DNA from: Chromobacterium sphagni
GTDB taxonomy: Bacteria; Pseudomonadota; Gammaproteobacteria; Burkholderiales; Chromobacteriaceae
NCBI RefSeq assembly: GCF_001855555.1
Contig: NZ_MKCT01000050.1
Coordinates: 62,001 to 126,000, forward strand
Direction of reading: 5' to 3'
Length of the DNA: 64,000 nucleotides
Shown: positions 28,481-36,106 of the stretch, in pieces
Numbering within the stretch: position 1 is the stretch's first letter
Layout: the number at the start of each line of letters is the position of its first letter
Made by a program: the position numbers and the translations under genes
Notes under the pieces: generated by a model
Seen by the model: only the letters and a program-made list of their open reading frames with translations
The model's database searches: none
What the model was told of the DNA's origin: nothing

Positions 28481-29268
28481 TAAAAACAAATGACCACTAA
28501 GAAAACACAGCGAATTCAATACGCGGCCACGGCCCCAAATTTGCGCATCTGCGCATATATGTATATCGAGAGCTTAAATATTGACACGAAATCAGCCTTA
28601 CAACCATCCTCAACAGAAGATATAAAGTTTGATTAGTAACCCTCTTCGCCGCCCATGCCTAGCCCGCAAATAACATCTAAGGCAAAAACCAGTCCAGGAA
28701 AATTAAATACAGATTTTAAAAGAATCATCCGCTTAGTCGACCCGACCGACCACTGCGGAAACATCACCAGCGCCAGCAGCACAAACGCAATATTTGGCAA
28801 GGCCGCCGCGCCGGCTGGCAACTCCGTCAGTTACCCGAAGCAAAGCCACGTAAACTGCGCGACTGTCGAAGGCGATCCATAGTGGGCAGTCGGCGGCGAA
28901 GACGTGACTCTGAATGGCCATAAAGCCAGCTGCGGCGCTCAAGGTAAATCTTCATGAAGGACCAACAAGCAGGCAGTCGGCTCATCTGTCGTTAACCACA
29001 CCTTGCCGACCGCAGACGTCCGGCCAATGACGCCGAACCACCTGACGCCAAATCAGGTGATCGCTTTTTGAAAGCCTCGCCTCCCCTGCTCTGACACTCT
29101 CGACATCAGGAATAGGCAGATCGAACGGCAACGAACCGGGCGTCGCTTCGCGCGCAACCATGGCTTCGGCAACCTGCCGCTCCTGCAGGCAAACAGCCAG
29201 CGCTCCATACCAGCCTGGCAAGGCAACTTGTCTCCGCTTTTTTTGTTATCTGCACAGGCCAAAATACG
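28481..29268. other. Non-coding AT-richer stretch upstream of effector-like gene
   Basis: No convincing gene was found in these 788 bp. The base composition falls visibly below the GC of the flanks between about 28490 and 28730. Short frames on the minus strand, including a 62-codon hydrophobic one at 28633-28821 and a 69-codon one at 28733-28942 in another frame, look like fragments of a decayed gene rather than intact ORFs. The last part should contain the promoter of the effector-like gene at 29269; no clear sigma-70 boxes or Shine-Dalgarno were recognised. Confidence 0.5.
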
Positions 29269-30519
29269 ATGTCTACCTCCATCCACGTCAATACCCGCCA
29301 AACAGCGTTCTCCCTGAGCAACGAACGAGCGGCCCGCATGATGAGCGGCGACAAGCAAACTGCTACTCATATGGGCCTGTGGGACAAGTTCAAGGACTTG
29401 TTCCGCGCCGAGAAAAAACAGGACGCGTTGAATACGCTGTTCGAACTGACGAACACCTGGCGGGGCCCCTCCCACTCGTTTTACGCTTTCAACCAGCTGG
29501 CCCAGATGGCCACGACGAACAACCGCACGCTGTTCACTATCGCGGTGTCGCCGGATCAGACCGGCTACAAAATCAGTTATTGCATTAGCGGCCACGCGGT
29601 GAAAACGGAGCAAGTGTCGCTGGAAGCGCGGGACATGATTCTGGCGCGCCTGGGCCTGCCGCCCAGCGCGGAGCACGCGCAAACGCAAGCTTTATCGCTG
29701 GAGGATTACCGGCGGGACATCTCCGCGGATCAACTGAACCAGCTCAAGGACAGCGACTTTGGCGCCGGCGGCGTGCACAAGCGCTTCCACGCCGGCACCG
29801 GGGTGCTGCAGGCCCGCGATGATGTCGGCCGCGAGGACTTTGTCCGCGAAAACCGCCTGCAGGAGTACGCGGAATCCCACCCGGATCTGCAGCACTACAT
29901 TTCCACCCAGCAGCAGATCGCCACGCCGCCGGGCGTCAGCGACAAATTCGCCTACGCCCAAGTACCGCTGTACGACCCGGCGCTCATCGCCAGCCGCGAG
30001 CTCGATGTGGCGTTGCCCGCGCTGTCGCTGGACCAGGCCAGAAGCATGGCGACCCAACTGGTGGACATGGCCAGGGCCTTTTATTGCAATCAGCTGTCCC
30101 ACCGCGATTTACACATGCAGAACCTGCTGGTGCACGAACGCAAGGAGGACGGCGCCGTATTCCTGAAGGCCATCGACTTCGGCCGCGCCAAGTTCGGCGC
30201 AGCGGAGTTCGAAGCTGACCGCTTCAACGACATCGACTACCTGTTCGATCGGCAGGGTTGCTCCCTGGCGGAAACAGTGGGACGCAATTATCTGGCCGGC
30301 AAGGACTCGGCGATATCCAGAAAGCACTACCCTCTGCACAAACTTCTGGAGCGCTTCAATAACCGCGGCGCGGACGTGGCGGGAACCTTGTCCGGGATCG
30401 GCGAACGACTGAAGGCCGACTTGCAGATGGCGGGGGATGATCGCGAGCGCATCGATCAGGCGTTCGAATGCGCCGCCGGGGAAGTGCAGATGGCCTTGGG
30501 CTGGGGTGCGCAGCTGTAA
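29269..30519 (+). CDS. Putative type III secretion effector with protein-kinase-like domain
   Basis: A 416-residue protein with two recognisable parts. The N-terminal region has a Ser/Thr/Asn-rich start without a Sec signal, then GLWDKFKDLF at 36-45 followed by EKKQDALNTLFELTN. This pattern resembles the WEK(I/M)xxFF translocation domain shared by Salmonella SPI-2 effectors such as SspH2, SifA and SseJ. The C-terminal part carries protein-kinase motifs: the catalytic loop H278-R-D-L-H-M-Q-N285 and the metal-binding D303-F-G305. A glycine-rich loop was not recognised, so the N-lobe is either divergent or reduced as in OspG/NleH. Chromobacterium is known to have an SPI-2-like secretion system. 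The role as a translocated kinase is inference; the two sequence patterns are seen directly. Confidence 0.68.
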   Translation: MSTSIHVNTRQTAFSLSNERAARMMSGDKQTATHMGLWDKFKDLFRAEKKQDALNTLFELTNTWRGPSHSFYAFNQLAQMATTNNRTLFTIAVSPDQTGYKISYCISGHAVKTEQVSLEARDMILARLGLPPSAEHAQTQALSLEDYRRDISADQLNQLKDSDFGAGGVHKRFHAGTGVLQARDDVGREDFVRENRLQEYAESHPDLQHYISTQQQIATPPGVSDKFAYAQVPLYDPALIASRELDVALPALSLDQARSMATQLVDMARAFYCNQLSHRDLHMQNLLVHERKEDGAVFLKAIDFGRAKFGAAEFEADRFNDIDYLFDRQGCSLAETVGRNYLAGKDSAISRKHYPLHKLLERFNNRGADVAGTLSGIGERLKADLQMAGDDRERIDQAFECAAGEVQMALGWGAQL

Positions 30520-31499
30520 TAACCCCTGCCTGCCGCTCGTTTTCATCATTGAGGAATCCGGCCACGCCACTCCAGTCTCGATCGGGGTGGCGACACCCGC
30601 AGAAAACCGCGCTATGCGATGTAGCCTGACAAAAACAACCGGACGGGCGCCCCCGCCGCGACCACATCCGGCATCGCGCACAGATTGAATCTCCTCCGGC
30701 AGGCAGGTCTGTCGCTTTTCCTCTTGACGCCTCCGCATGGCCTTGCAAATCAGCCTGTGCCGCGGTTTGACGGCCTAGCTGCTTGGCCAAGCCGCTCCTA
30801 AGCAGTGCCGGACCACCAACTGGCAAACCTGTAGCCAGGCCCTACGTCAACGCGGCTCTTTGTCCATCTGACTGGACAACGACATGGCATGGCGGGCAAC
30901 GCCGCGCGCCAAACGTGGACGGGCGCAGACCTCTAACGATGCAGCCATCCTGCTGTGCCTGACCACGAGATGCCTGTTCGGCCTGGAGTCGCGGCAGCTC
31001 GGTGGAAGCCAGGATGCGTTGTTTCACATTGCTGGGGAAAAGAGCGATAGCGCGGCGCTTCGATGGCCAAGCAGAGTTGCAAGCGCTTTCATCCTTTCAC
31101 AGATTTATGCAATACAGCCCGACCAAAGCATTCGCGCAAAATACTCACGCCGGCGCCCAGCGCATTTGCGGCAAGCACTCCCGCTCGCCGCCGGCGGTCG
31201 TCGCGCAGTCCGTCTAAGCCAGCCAATGCACTCATTCTGATACGGACAGCGCCCGCATCTCGGCGAGCAAGCCACCAAGATGGTCTGCATCGCCGGCAGC
31301 AATGCGCTTGGCCGGCCTCTGCTCGCCCACAGTCGGCGTTCGACAAAACAGTTGATTGACTTGCGCGCCACTCAGGCTGGTCGGCAGCGAGGCAAGTTTG
31401 ATGATCTTGCATTTAGGTTTCCCAAAATGTCACCGCCCCGAAGAACCGGAACCGCTAGCGCCATGCGCACGCACCGCTAGGCAGCACACAGATAATCAA
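30520..31499. other. Long non-coding stretch, about 1 kb, after effector-like gene
   Basis: No gene could be supported in this stretch. Several short frames exist on both strands but none shows a family motif, a ribosome binding site or sensible composition. One minus-strand frame at 31105-31371 is cysteine- and arginine-rich and could be a fragment. No insertion sequence ends or direct repeats were recognised. The stretch is suggestive of gene decay after horizontal transfer. Confidence 0.5.
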
Positions 31500-31518
31500 A
31501 GTAATGATAATCATCATT
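31500..31518 (+). promoter_or_regulatory. Putative Fur box
   Basis: The 19 bases here agree with the Fur consensus GATAATGATAATCATTATC at 15 positions, including the unbroken core TAATGATAATCAT. It lies about 55 bp upstream of the start of the small acidic ORF at 31573, a reasonable promoter distance. A further GATAAT at 31491 extends the hexamer array. Confidence 0.55.
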
Positions 31519-31572
31519 TTAATTTCTTGCAGCCGCCATATCGCGGCACAGACTCGCCACGGAGTAATGAAT

Positions 31573-31848
31573 ATGAGCAAAGTCATTGGACAGATTCAAT
31601 CAGAAACCACCATCCAGCCAACATCTCAAATAGGAGGCCGTTACGATGACTCGCCCAGCCATGATGGCGCAGCGGGTCATGAGATGCCTTACCTAGACAC
31701 CTATGAGTTTGGTGATGATGGAACAGATGGCTTTCCAACAGAACATAAGGGCAGCCGCTACTGGATGGATAGGCTACAAGTGGACGAAGCCGATCCCGAA
31801 TTTTTCAGCCCAATGGACAATGCCATGGAATTGGATTTTGACGACTAG
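31573..31848 (+). CDS. Small acidic protein of unknown function behind a Fur-box candidate
   Basis: A 91-residue protein with no recognised family. It is very acidic (Asp/Glu-rich, ending NAMELDFDD), has no cysteine, signal peptide or membrane segment, and begins with a Ser/Thr/Gln-rich stretch (SKVIGQIQSETTIQPTSQ). The ATG at 31573 has GGAG eight bases upstream; the ATG at 31567 is too close to it. A good Fur-box candidate precedes the gene, so iron-repressed expression is plausible. It could be a secreted substrate, a chaperone-like partner or a ribosomal peptide precursor; nothing decides between these. Confidence 0.6.
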   Translation: MSKVIGQIQSETTIQPTSQIGGRYDDSPSHDGAAGHEMPYLDTYEFGDDGTDGFPTEHKGSRYWMDRLQVDEADPEFFSPMDNAMELDFDD

Positions 31849-31975
31849 GCTCCCCTGCCTACTTTGAAAACACATGCTGGGCACGATAGCGTACAGACCA
31901 TTTCAACATCCAGACTTACTCTTTAGCCATTCCGACAGTCGTTATTCCCCAGCATGGAATTAAGGAGCAATAGCC

Positions 31976-32437
31976 ATGGTGAACTTCATTTCGCATACTC
32001 AGTCCAGCAGCATAGGCCTGCCCCTCCCCCGACCAACCAGCCACTCTGAAAAGATCGCAGGAAAAACGGGCACTGACAAGACAAGCGGAAAGCCCTCCAT
32101 TTCAGGTGCAAAAAATCAACTCAGCCTTCATGCCGACAGCGCCGATCAGACCATGTCGCAAGCTGAATCATCAACCAACTTTTCCGCCTACGATATGATC
32201 GCAGCCAATCAAATCCAAGCCGCATGGGAGCAATACATTGGAAACTCACAGAAATTCTGGGACCTATTGACTGAAAATGAACTATTGGAAACCGAGGGCG
32301 ATCTGCTAAAGCTTACTGAATTAGTGCAACAGCGCTATGACATTACGCATCAAGTTGCTGAAAGACAAGTCAGGTCCATTCTCGATCAGTCCATATTGAT
32401 TTTCCAACTACAAAAAATGTACCAAAAAAACACATAA
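31976..32437 (+). CDS. CsbD-like domain protein with low-complexity N-terminus (paralogue 1)
   Basis: A 153-residue protein. Residues about 80-138 match the CsbD-like stress-protein pattern: a Trp in QAAWEQYIG, a second W in KFWDLLTENEL, then EGDLLKLTELVQQRYDIT and VAERQV. The first 75 residues are Ser/Pro/Lys/Asp-rich and unrelated to CsbD, unlike usual CsbD proteins of about 60-70 aa. AAGGAG lies eight bases before the ATG. A paralogue with the same C-terminal domain is at 32788. CsbD-family function is unknown beyond induction under stress. The N-terminal extension has a composition that would suit a type III secretion signal, but that is inference. Confidence 0.7.
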   Translation: MVNFISHTQSSSIGLPLPRPTSHSEKIAGKTGTDKTSGKPSISGAKNQLSLHADSADQTMSQAESSTNFSAYDMIAANQIQAAWEQYIGNSQKFWDLLTENELLETEGDLLKLTELVQQRYDITHQVAERQVRSILDQSILIFQLQKMYQKNT

Positions 32438-32787
32438 CTCTCATCGCATTCGCAGCCTTGCTTGAAAGCGTGCCTCTCTGTCCTCCACATCTCACTTGCT
32501 CCGATTTTGCAAAAGGAATTTCTCAAAAACATACCACCGACATCAACCATGGGGAAGCTTCAACCTATCGCTCCTATGCGTAGAATCATACTACCTACCT
32601 TGGCGAATCGCTTCATTTAGCACTCACCAAGCAAATAGGCAAATAGTATCCTACAAGTTTTTCATGAAGATATTAACTAACAATCGCAGGGTACGATAAC
32701 AGACTGACTAGATATGAATTGGCATTTACCCTCTAGTTTACCTAGCGGTTTGCCATTTGGCAGCACTAGGCTAAAGGAGTAATGATC
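32438..32787. other. AT-rich spacer between the two CsbD-like genes
   Basis: These 350 bp hold no supportable gene and are distinctly AT-richer than the rest of the window, in keeping with foreign or promoter DNA. No terminator with a T-run was recognised directly after the first paralogue. Confidence 0.5.
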
Positions 32788-33279
32788 ATGAGCGAAACCC
32801 TTAACAAATCCAGCACTACCGGCCAGACAACGAACCAAAATCCGACCGCCCCCGACAAGTCGGCAAGCAATACTGAAGCTTCCAAAAAGACTATAGGCTA
32901 CCCCGGTCATTCAGGCAGCCAAAGCACCGCGGCGCCCACACCAATCGACCAAGACAAGCCAATCTGCCATAGCGCGCTTGAGCAAGCCCCCGCCCATCAG
33001 GCCGCCGACTGCGAAGACAAGCCGGTCGGCCATGCCGAAGGCGCCGGTCAAACCCAAGCTCATGCAGACCACTGCGGGTCTACGCCAGACCAGTCCAAGC
33101 ATGCGTGGAAAGAGCATATCAGCAAAGCCAAACAAGCTTTGAATCAACTGACTGAAGCAGAGCTATTGCAAACAGAAGGTGATTTGCTGAAGCTTACCAT
33201 CATCGTACAGCGACGATATGGCATCACTCACGAAGCTGCAGAAAAGCAGGTCAAAACCGTTCTTGATCAATGCCTATAA
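32788..33279 (+). CDS. CsbD-like domain protein with low-complexity N-terminus (paralogue 2)
   Basis: A 163-residue protein whose C-terminal 60 residues match paralogue 1 closely (EGDLLKLTIIVQRRYGITHE, then AAEKQVKTVLDQ), in the CsbD pattern. The 95-residue N-terminus is different: Ser/Thr/Asn-rich at first, then Ala/His/Gln-rich with four scattered cysteines. The ATG at 32788 is eight bases after AAGGAG; the ATG at 32782 is too near. A stem-loop terminator follows. Conserved C-terminus with divergent N-terminus suggests either domain shuffling or rapid evolution of the N-terminal part. Confidence 0.7.
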   Translation: MSETLNKSSTTGQTTNQNPTAPDKSASNTEASKKTIGYPGHSGSQSTAAPTPIDQDKPICHSALEQAPAHQAADCEDKPVGHAEGAGQTQAHADHCGSTPDQSKHAWKEHISKAKQALNQLTEAELLQTEGDLLKLTIIVQRRYGITHEAAEKQVKTVLDQCL

Positions 33280-33310
33280 TTTTCAGCTGCAAATAAAGCG
33301 ACGCAATCGC

Positions 33311-33346
33311 AAAAAAGGCCCTCGGCATTAGTGAGGGCCTTTATTT
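33311..33346 (+). terminator. Rho-independent terminator after CsbD-like gene
   Basis: A stem AAAGGCCCTC with GAGGGCCTTT and a nine-base loop, followed by TATTTT. It lies 31 bp beyond the stop of the second CsbD-like gene. Confidence 0.85.
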
Positions 33347-33422
33347 TACTAACGACGCTCACTCTTCATCAGTAGCGTCTGGCTTTTAGAGTTCCAGCTC
33401 GATGAAAGGGCACCGCTGCAGC

Positions 33423-33450
33423 CAGCAGCCTTGCATGCAAGGCTGCTGGA
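33423..33450. repeat. 28-bp perfect palindrome
   Basis: CCAGCAGCCTTGCA at 33423-33436 is followed immediately by its exact reverse complement, with no spacer. There is no T-run. It lies in a gene-free spot between the CsbD terminator and a small minus-strand gene. It could be a dimeric regulator site, a cruciform or a recombination or attachment remnant. Confidence 0.75.
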
Positions 33451-33552
33451 GTCAGCCGAAAGCCGCTTCCTGTTGTGTTGGTATTGCCGACACTCCTTCT
33501 GCATCCCTATCCAGCCATGAGCCATGGCTGTTAATCAGAGCAGCATTCGCAG

Positions 33553-33819
33553 TCAGTCCCAGCCAAAAAGATAGGCCGGCTCGCTCAACTCGGCCAACAT
33601 CTGGCGGATGGAGGGACAGGGGTTGCCCTCCTCGTCCACAACGGGCACATCGAGTTCATCCTCCGCAATCGGAGCGACATCCCCGACAGTCAGATCCGTC
33701 TGGCCTGCCAGCTCCTCCAGCACGGCCAAAGCCTCTTCCCGGGAACCGGCGGCGACGATATCGTTGCCGCCAACCTGATAAGCCTTCAATGGCTGCTCCA
33801 TCCCTGCGTCCCTCATCAA
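33553..33819 (-). CDS. Small conserved-looking hypothetical protein
   Basis: An 88-residue acidic protein of unrecognised family, or 82 residues if the ATG at 33801 is used, which has AGGGACG upstream. The segment KAYQVGGNDIVAAGSREEALAVLEELAG reads like a short beta-strand followed by a helix and recalls small phage- or plasmid-borne proteins with an xVGxxDxVAAxSxEEA pattern. It ends SEPAYLFGWD. No signal peptide or membrane helix is present. It is flanked by non-coding DNA, so there is no operon context. Confidence 0.6.
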   Translation of the reverse strand: MMRDAGMEQPLKAYQVGGNDIVAAGSREEALAVLEELAGQTDLTVGDVAPIAEDELDVPVVDEEGNPCPSIRQMLAELSEPAYLFGWD

Positions 33820-34166
33820 AATGCTTCCAATGGTTTACTCATCCAACCGCCCCTGCAAGGGGCCGGGCTCCCTGCCGCAACGTTTTTCATGCGCACTCGC
33901 ATTCCGGCACATGATATTCCTTTTGCCGGCATTTTCCGATCCGCCAACGCCGGCAAATCTGCTCTCCACCGCATGCCGGGGAGGCATCCAGTCCATGCAT
34001 GCCTTCCAGACCGCCTGGCACGCGCAATCCATGATCATGGCTGGCGAGCAGACAGCACCTCTTTGGAATGATCGGCCTATACTCAGCTTGCCTAGCGCCA
34101 GGCCTGCATACAATCGCCTCGCATGCCACCGACCACAAAGCGCAACCTAACAGGGACACTTTCAGG
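33820..34166. other. Intergenic region before the outer-membrane protein gene
   Basis: These 347 bp hold no supportable gene. They separate two divergently oriented genes and should contain the promoters of both; no specific boxes were recognised. Confidence 0.45.
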
Positions 34167-35084
34167 ATGAAACCATCAAAAATGATCGTGCAGGCCGCGT
34201 CTGTCGCCATCGCCTGCCTATTGCCGCACTCCAGCGCCAATGGGCAGGAACTGTGGGACCCTCATCTGCGCGGCATCAACGAAGGACTGGCCGCAGGCGT
34301 GCTGCCGCCGGAAGGCGTCTATGGCGTGCTGAACAACTACTGGACCTGGGTGGACAAATACGACCACAACGGCGACAAGACCGGCCTGCGGGTAAGAGCG
34401 CTGATCGAACTGCCGGAAGTGCTGTGGTCGACCGGGCTTAAGGTGCTCGGCGCCGACTACGCCGTGGCCATCGCCCAACCGGTCGACTACACCACGCTCA
34501 GCGGCGGCGGCCTGCCACCCAATGGCCGTTGGGGCACCTTCAACACCATTCTGGTTCCAGGACAGCTGTCCTGGGCGTTGCCTAACAACCTCCACCTCAA
34601 GACCAGCCTGGCGGTCTATCTGCCTACCGGCAGTTCATCGCCGGGCCGGCTGCCGAACGGCACCTATCTAGGCGCCGCCAACGGCTTCTGGACGCTGCAG
34701 CCCGGTTTGGCGCTGAGCTGGCTGCACAACGGCTGGAACCTGAGCATGGACGCCACCTACGCCTACAATTTCCGCAACCCGGACACCCAGTACCAGTCCG
34801 GCCAGCAGCTGGCCATCGACTACACCGCCGCCAAAACCATAGGCAAATGGACGATAGGCCTGGGCGGCTACCAGGAAAACCAGCTGGGCAACGACTCCGG
34901 CAGCGGCGCCGCGGCCTGCGCTCAGACCGGAGGCTGCCGCGCCAGCAACTACGGCATCGGCCCGCTGCTTGGTTATCAGTTTGGCAAAGTGAAGCTGATG
35001 GCGATCTACAACTACGGCTTCCACACCAGCAGCGATGTCGGCGGCAATTCCTTCAATCTGCGGCTGAGCTTCCCCTTCCAGTAG
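34167..35084 (+). CDS. MetA-pathway phenol-degradation-type outer-membrane protein
   Basis: A 305-residue protein with a signal peptide (about 1-26, ending in ANGQ). The mature part consists of alternating aromatic beta-strands typical of an outer-membrane barrel and matches the family of putative transporters first noted in phenol-degradation clusters (SphA/MetA type): PEGVYGVLNNYWTWVDKYDH near the start, and GFWTLQPGLALSWLHNGWNLSMDATYAYNF in pieces later. The last residue is aromatic-adjacent (LSFPFQ). It may import hydrophobic compounds; no catabolic genes are adjacent. AGGATG gives a close ribosome binding site. Its 3' end overlaps the converging LysR gene by 32 bp. Confidence 0.78.
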   Translation: MKPSKMIVQAASVAIACLLPHSSANGQELWDPHLRGINEGLAAGVLPPEGVYGVLNNYWTWVDKYDHNGDKTGLRVRALIELPEVLWSTGLKVLGADYAVAIAQPVDYTTLSGGGLPPNGRWGTFNTILVPGQLSWALPNNLHLKTSLAVYLPTGSSSPGRLPNGTYLGAANGFWTLQPGLALSWLHNGWNLSMDATYAYNFRNPDTQYQSGQQLAIDYTAAKTIGKWTIGLGGYQENQLGNDSGSGAAACAQTGGCRASNYGIGPLLGYQFGKVKLMAIYNYGFHTSSDVGGNSFNLRLSFPFQ

Positions 35085-36021
35085 CGGACGGCCGGCCCTC
35101 TTCGCTGCCGCAGGCCGCGCGCGCCAGCCGCTGCAAGGGTTCGCGCATGTCCAGCACCAGCCGCCACAGGCTCTCCGCCGCCGGCGACAAAGTGCGGTTG
35201 CAGCGGCGGATCAGCACGATGCGGCGGCTGGCGCGCGGCGACAAGGGTTTCGCCAGCAGATCGCAGCCGGCCGGCAAGGGCATGGCCAGGCCCGGGGAGA
35301 TGCTGACCCCTATGCCGGCCGCCACCATGCGGAACACCGAATGGGAATGCCCCAGCTCCTGCGCCACCGGGCAATCCAGGCCGTATCCCCGCAATAGCTG
35401 GTCTATCAGCGGCCGGCTGCCGGAGCTGCCGTCCAGCAGCACCAGCGCCTCGCCGTCCAGCTGCCGCCACTCCACCCCGGCGGCGGCGGCCAGCCGGTGG
35501 TCGCTGCGGCACACCAGCCAGAAATCGTCAGCCAGCACCTCTTCCTGCCACAGATCGTCGCAAGGCTCCGGCTCCACCACCAGGCCGAAGTCGGCCGCGC
35601 CGCCGCGCACCGCCGCCACGTTGAGCCGCTGCACCTGGTCCTGCAGATGCAGCGTCAGCTGCGGATAGCGCTGGCGGCAAGCGGCGATGATGACCGGCAT
35701 CAAGCTGGCGGACACGGTGGGGCTGCTGGCGACATGCACGCTGCCCATCGCCTGTCCACCTTCCTTGCGCGCGGTCCGCAACACTTCGTCCAGTTCATTC
35801 AGCGCGCGTGCAAGCTTGGACAGCAAGCGCTGGCCGGCATCCGTCAGCACCACTTCGCGGGTGGTACGGTCCAGCAGCCGCAACTCCAGCGCCTGCTCCA
35901 GTTCGCGCACCGCGCGGCTGACCGCCGGCTGGCTCAGGCCCAGCTCGTCCCCGGCCCGACTGAAGCTGGCCAGTTCCGCCACCCGGCGGAATACCTTCAG
36001 TTGACGTAGCGTGACATTCAT
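35053..36021 (-). CDS. LysR-family regulator divergent from a bile-acid-symporter-like gene
   Basis: A 322-residue LysR regulator. The HTH is at about residues 3-62 (LRQLKVFRRVAELASFSRAG, QPAVSRAVRELE), followed by a substrate-binding domain to about 290. The C-terminal 25 residues are a Gly/Ser/Arg-rich tail not usual in the family. It is divergent from the permease gene at 36107 and probably controls it. Its end overlaps the outer-membrane protein gene tail-to-tail. Confidence 0.9.
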   Translation of the reverse strand: MNVTLRQLKVFRRVAELASFSRAGDELGLSQPAVSRAVRELEQALELRLLDRTTREVVLTDAGQRLLSKLARALNELDEVLRTARKEGGQAMGSVHVASSPTVSASLMPVIIAACRQRYPQLTLHLQDQVQRLNVAAVRGGAADFGLVVEPEPCDDLWQEEVLADDFWLVCRSDHRLAAAAGVEWRQLDGEALVLLDGSSGSRPLIDQLLRGYGLDCPVAQELGHSHSVFRMVAAGIGVSISPGLAMPLPAGCDLLAKPLSPRASRRIVLIRRCNRTLSPAAESLWRLVLDMREPLQRLARAACGSEEGRPSATGRGSSAAD

Positions 36022-36106
36022 AAAAAATAATCATCAATTGATCAGATAAATACATTTGTATTCTGAATCCGGCTGCGCTTCAATACTCGCATCGCTGTTT
36101 CACCGA
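36022..36106. promoter_or_regulatory. Divergent LysR/permease promoter region with small palindrome
   Basis: This 85-bp AT-rich gap contains ATCAATTGAT at 36033-36042, a perfect 10-bp palindrome, close to the LysR start. LysR regulators commonly bind such sites next to their own promoters. Promoter boxes themselves were not assigned. Confidence 0.35.

Noticed and set aside
28633..28821. 62-codon hydrophobic minus-strand frame, possible small membrane protein
   Set aside because: No ribosome binding site, and a different frame nearby looks like its continuation; more consistent with a gene remnant. Mentioned only in the intergenic entry.
31105..31371. Cysteine/arginine-rich minus-strand frame in the 1-kb gap
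   Set aside because: No recognisable transposase, zinc-finger or toxin pattern and no ribosome binding site.
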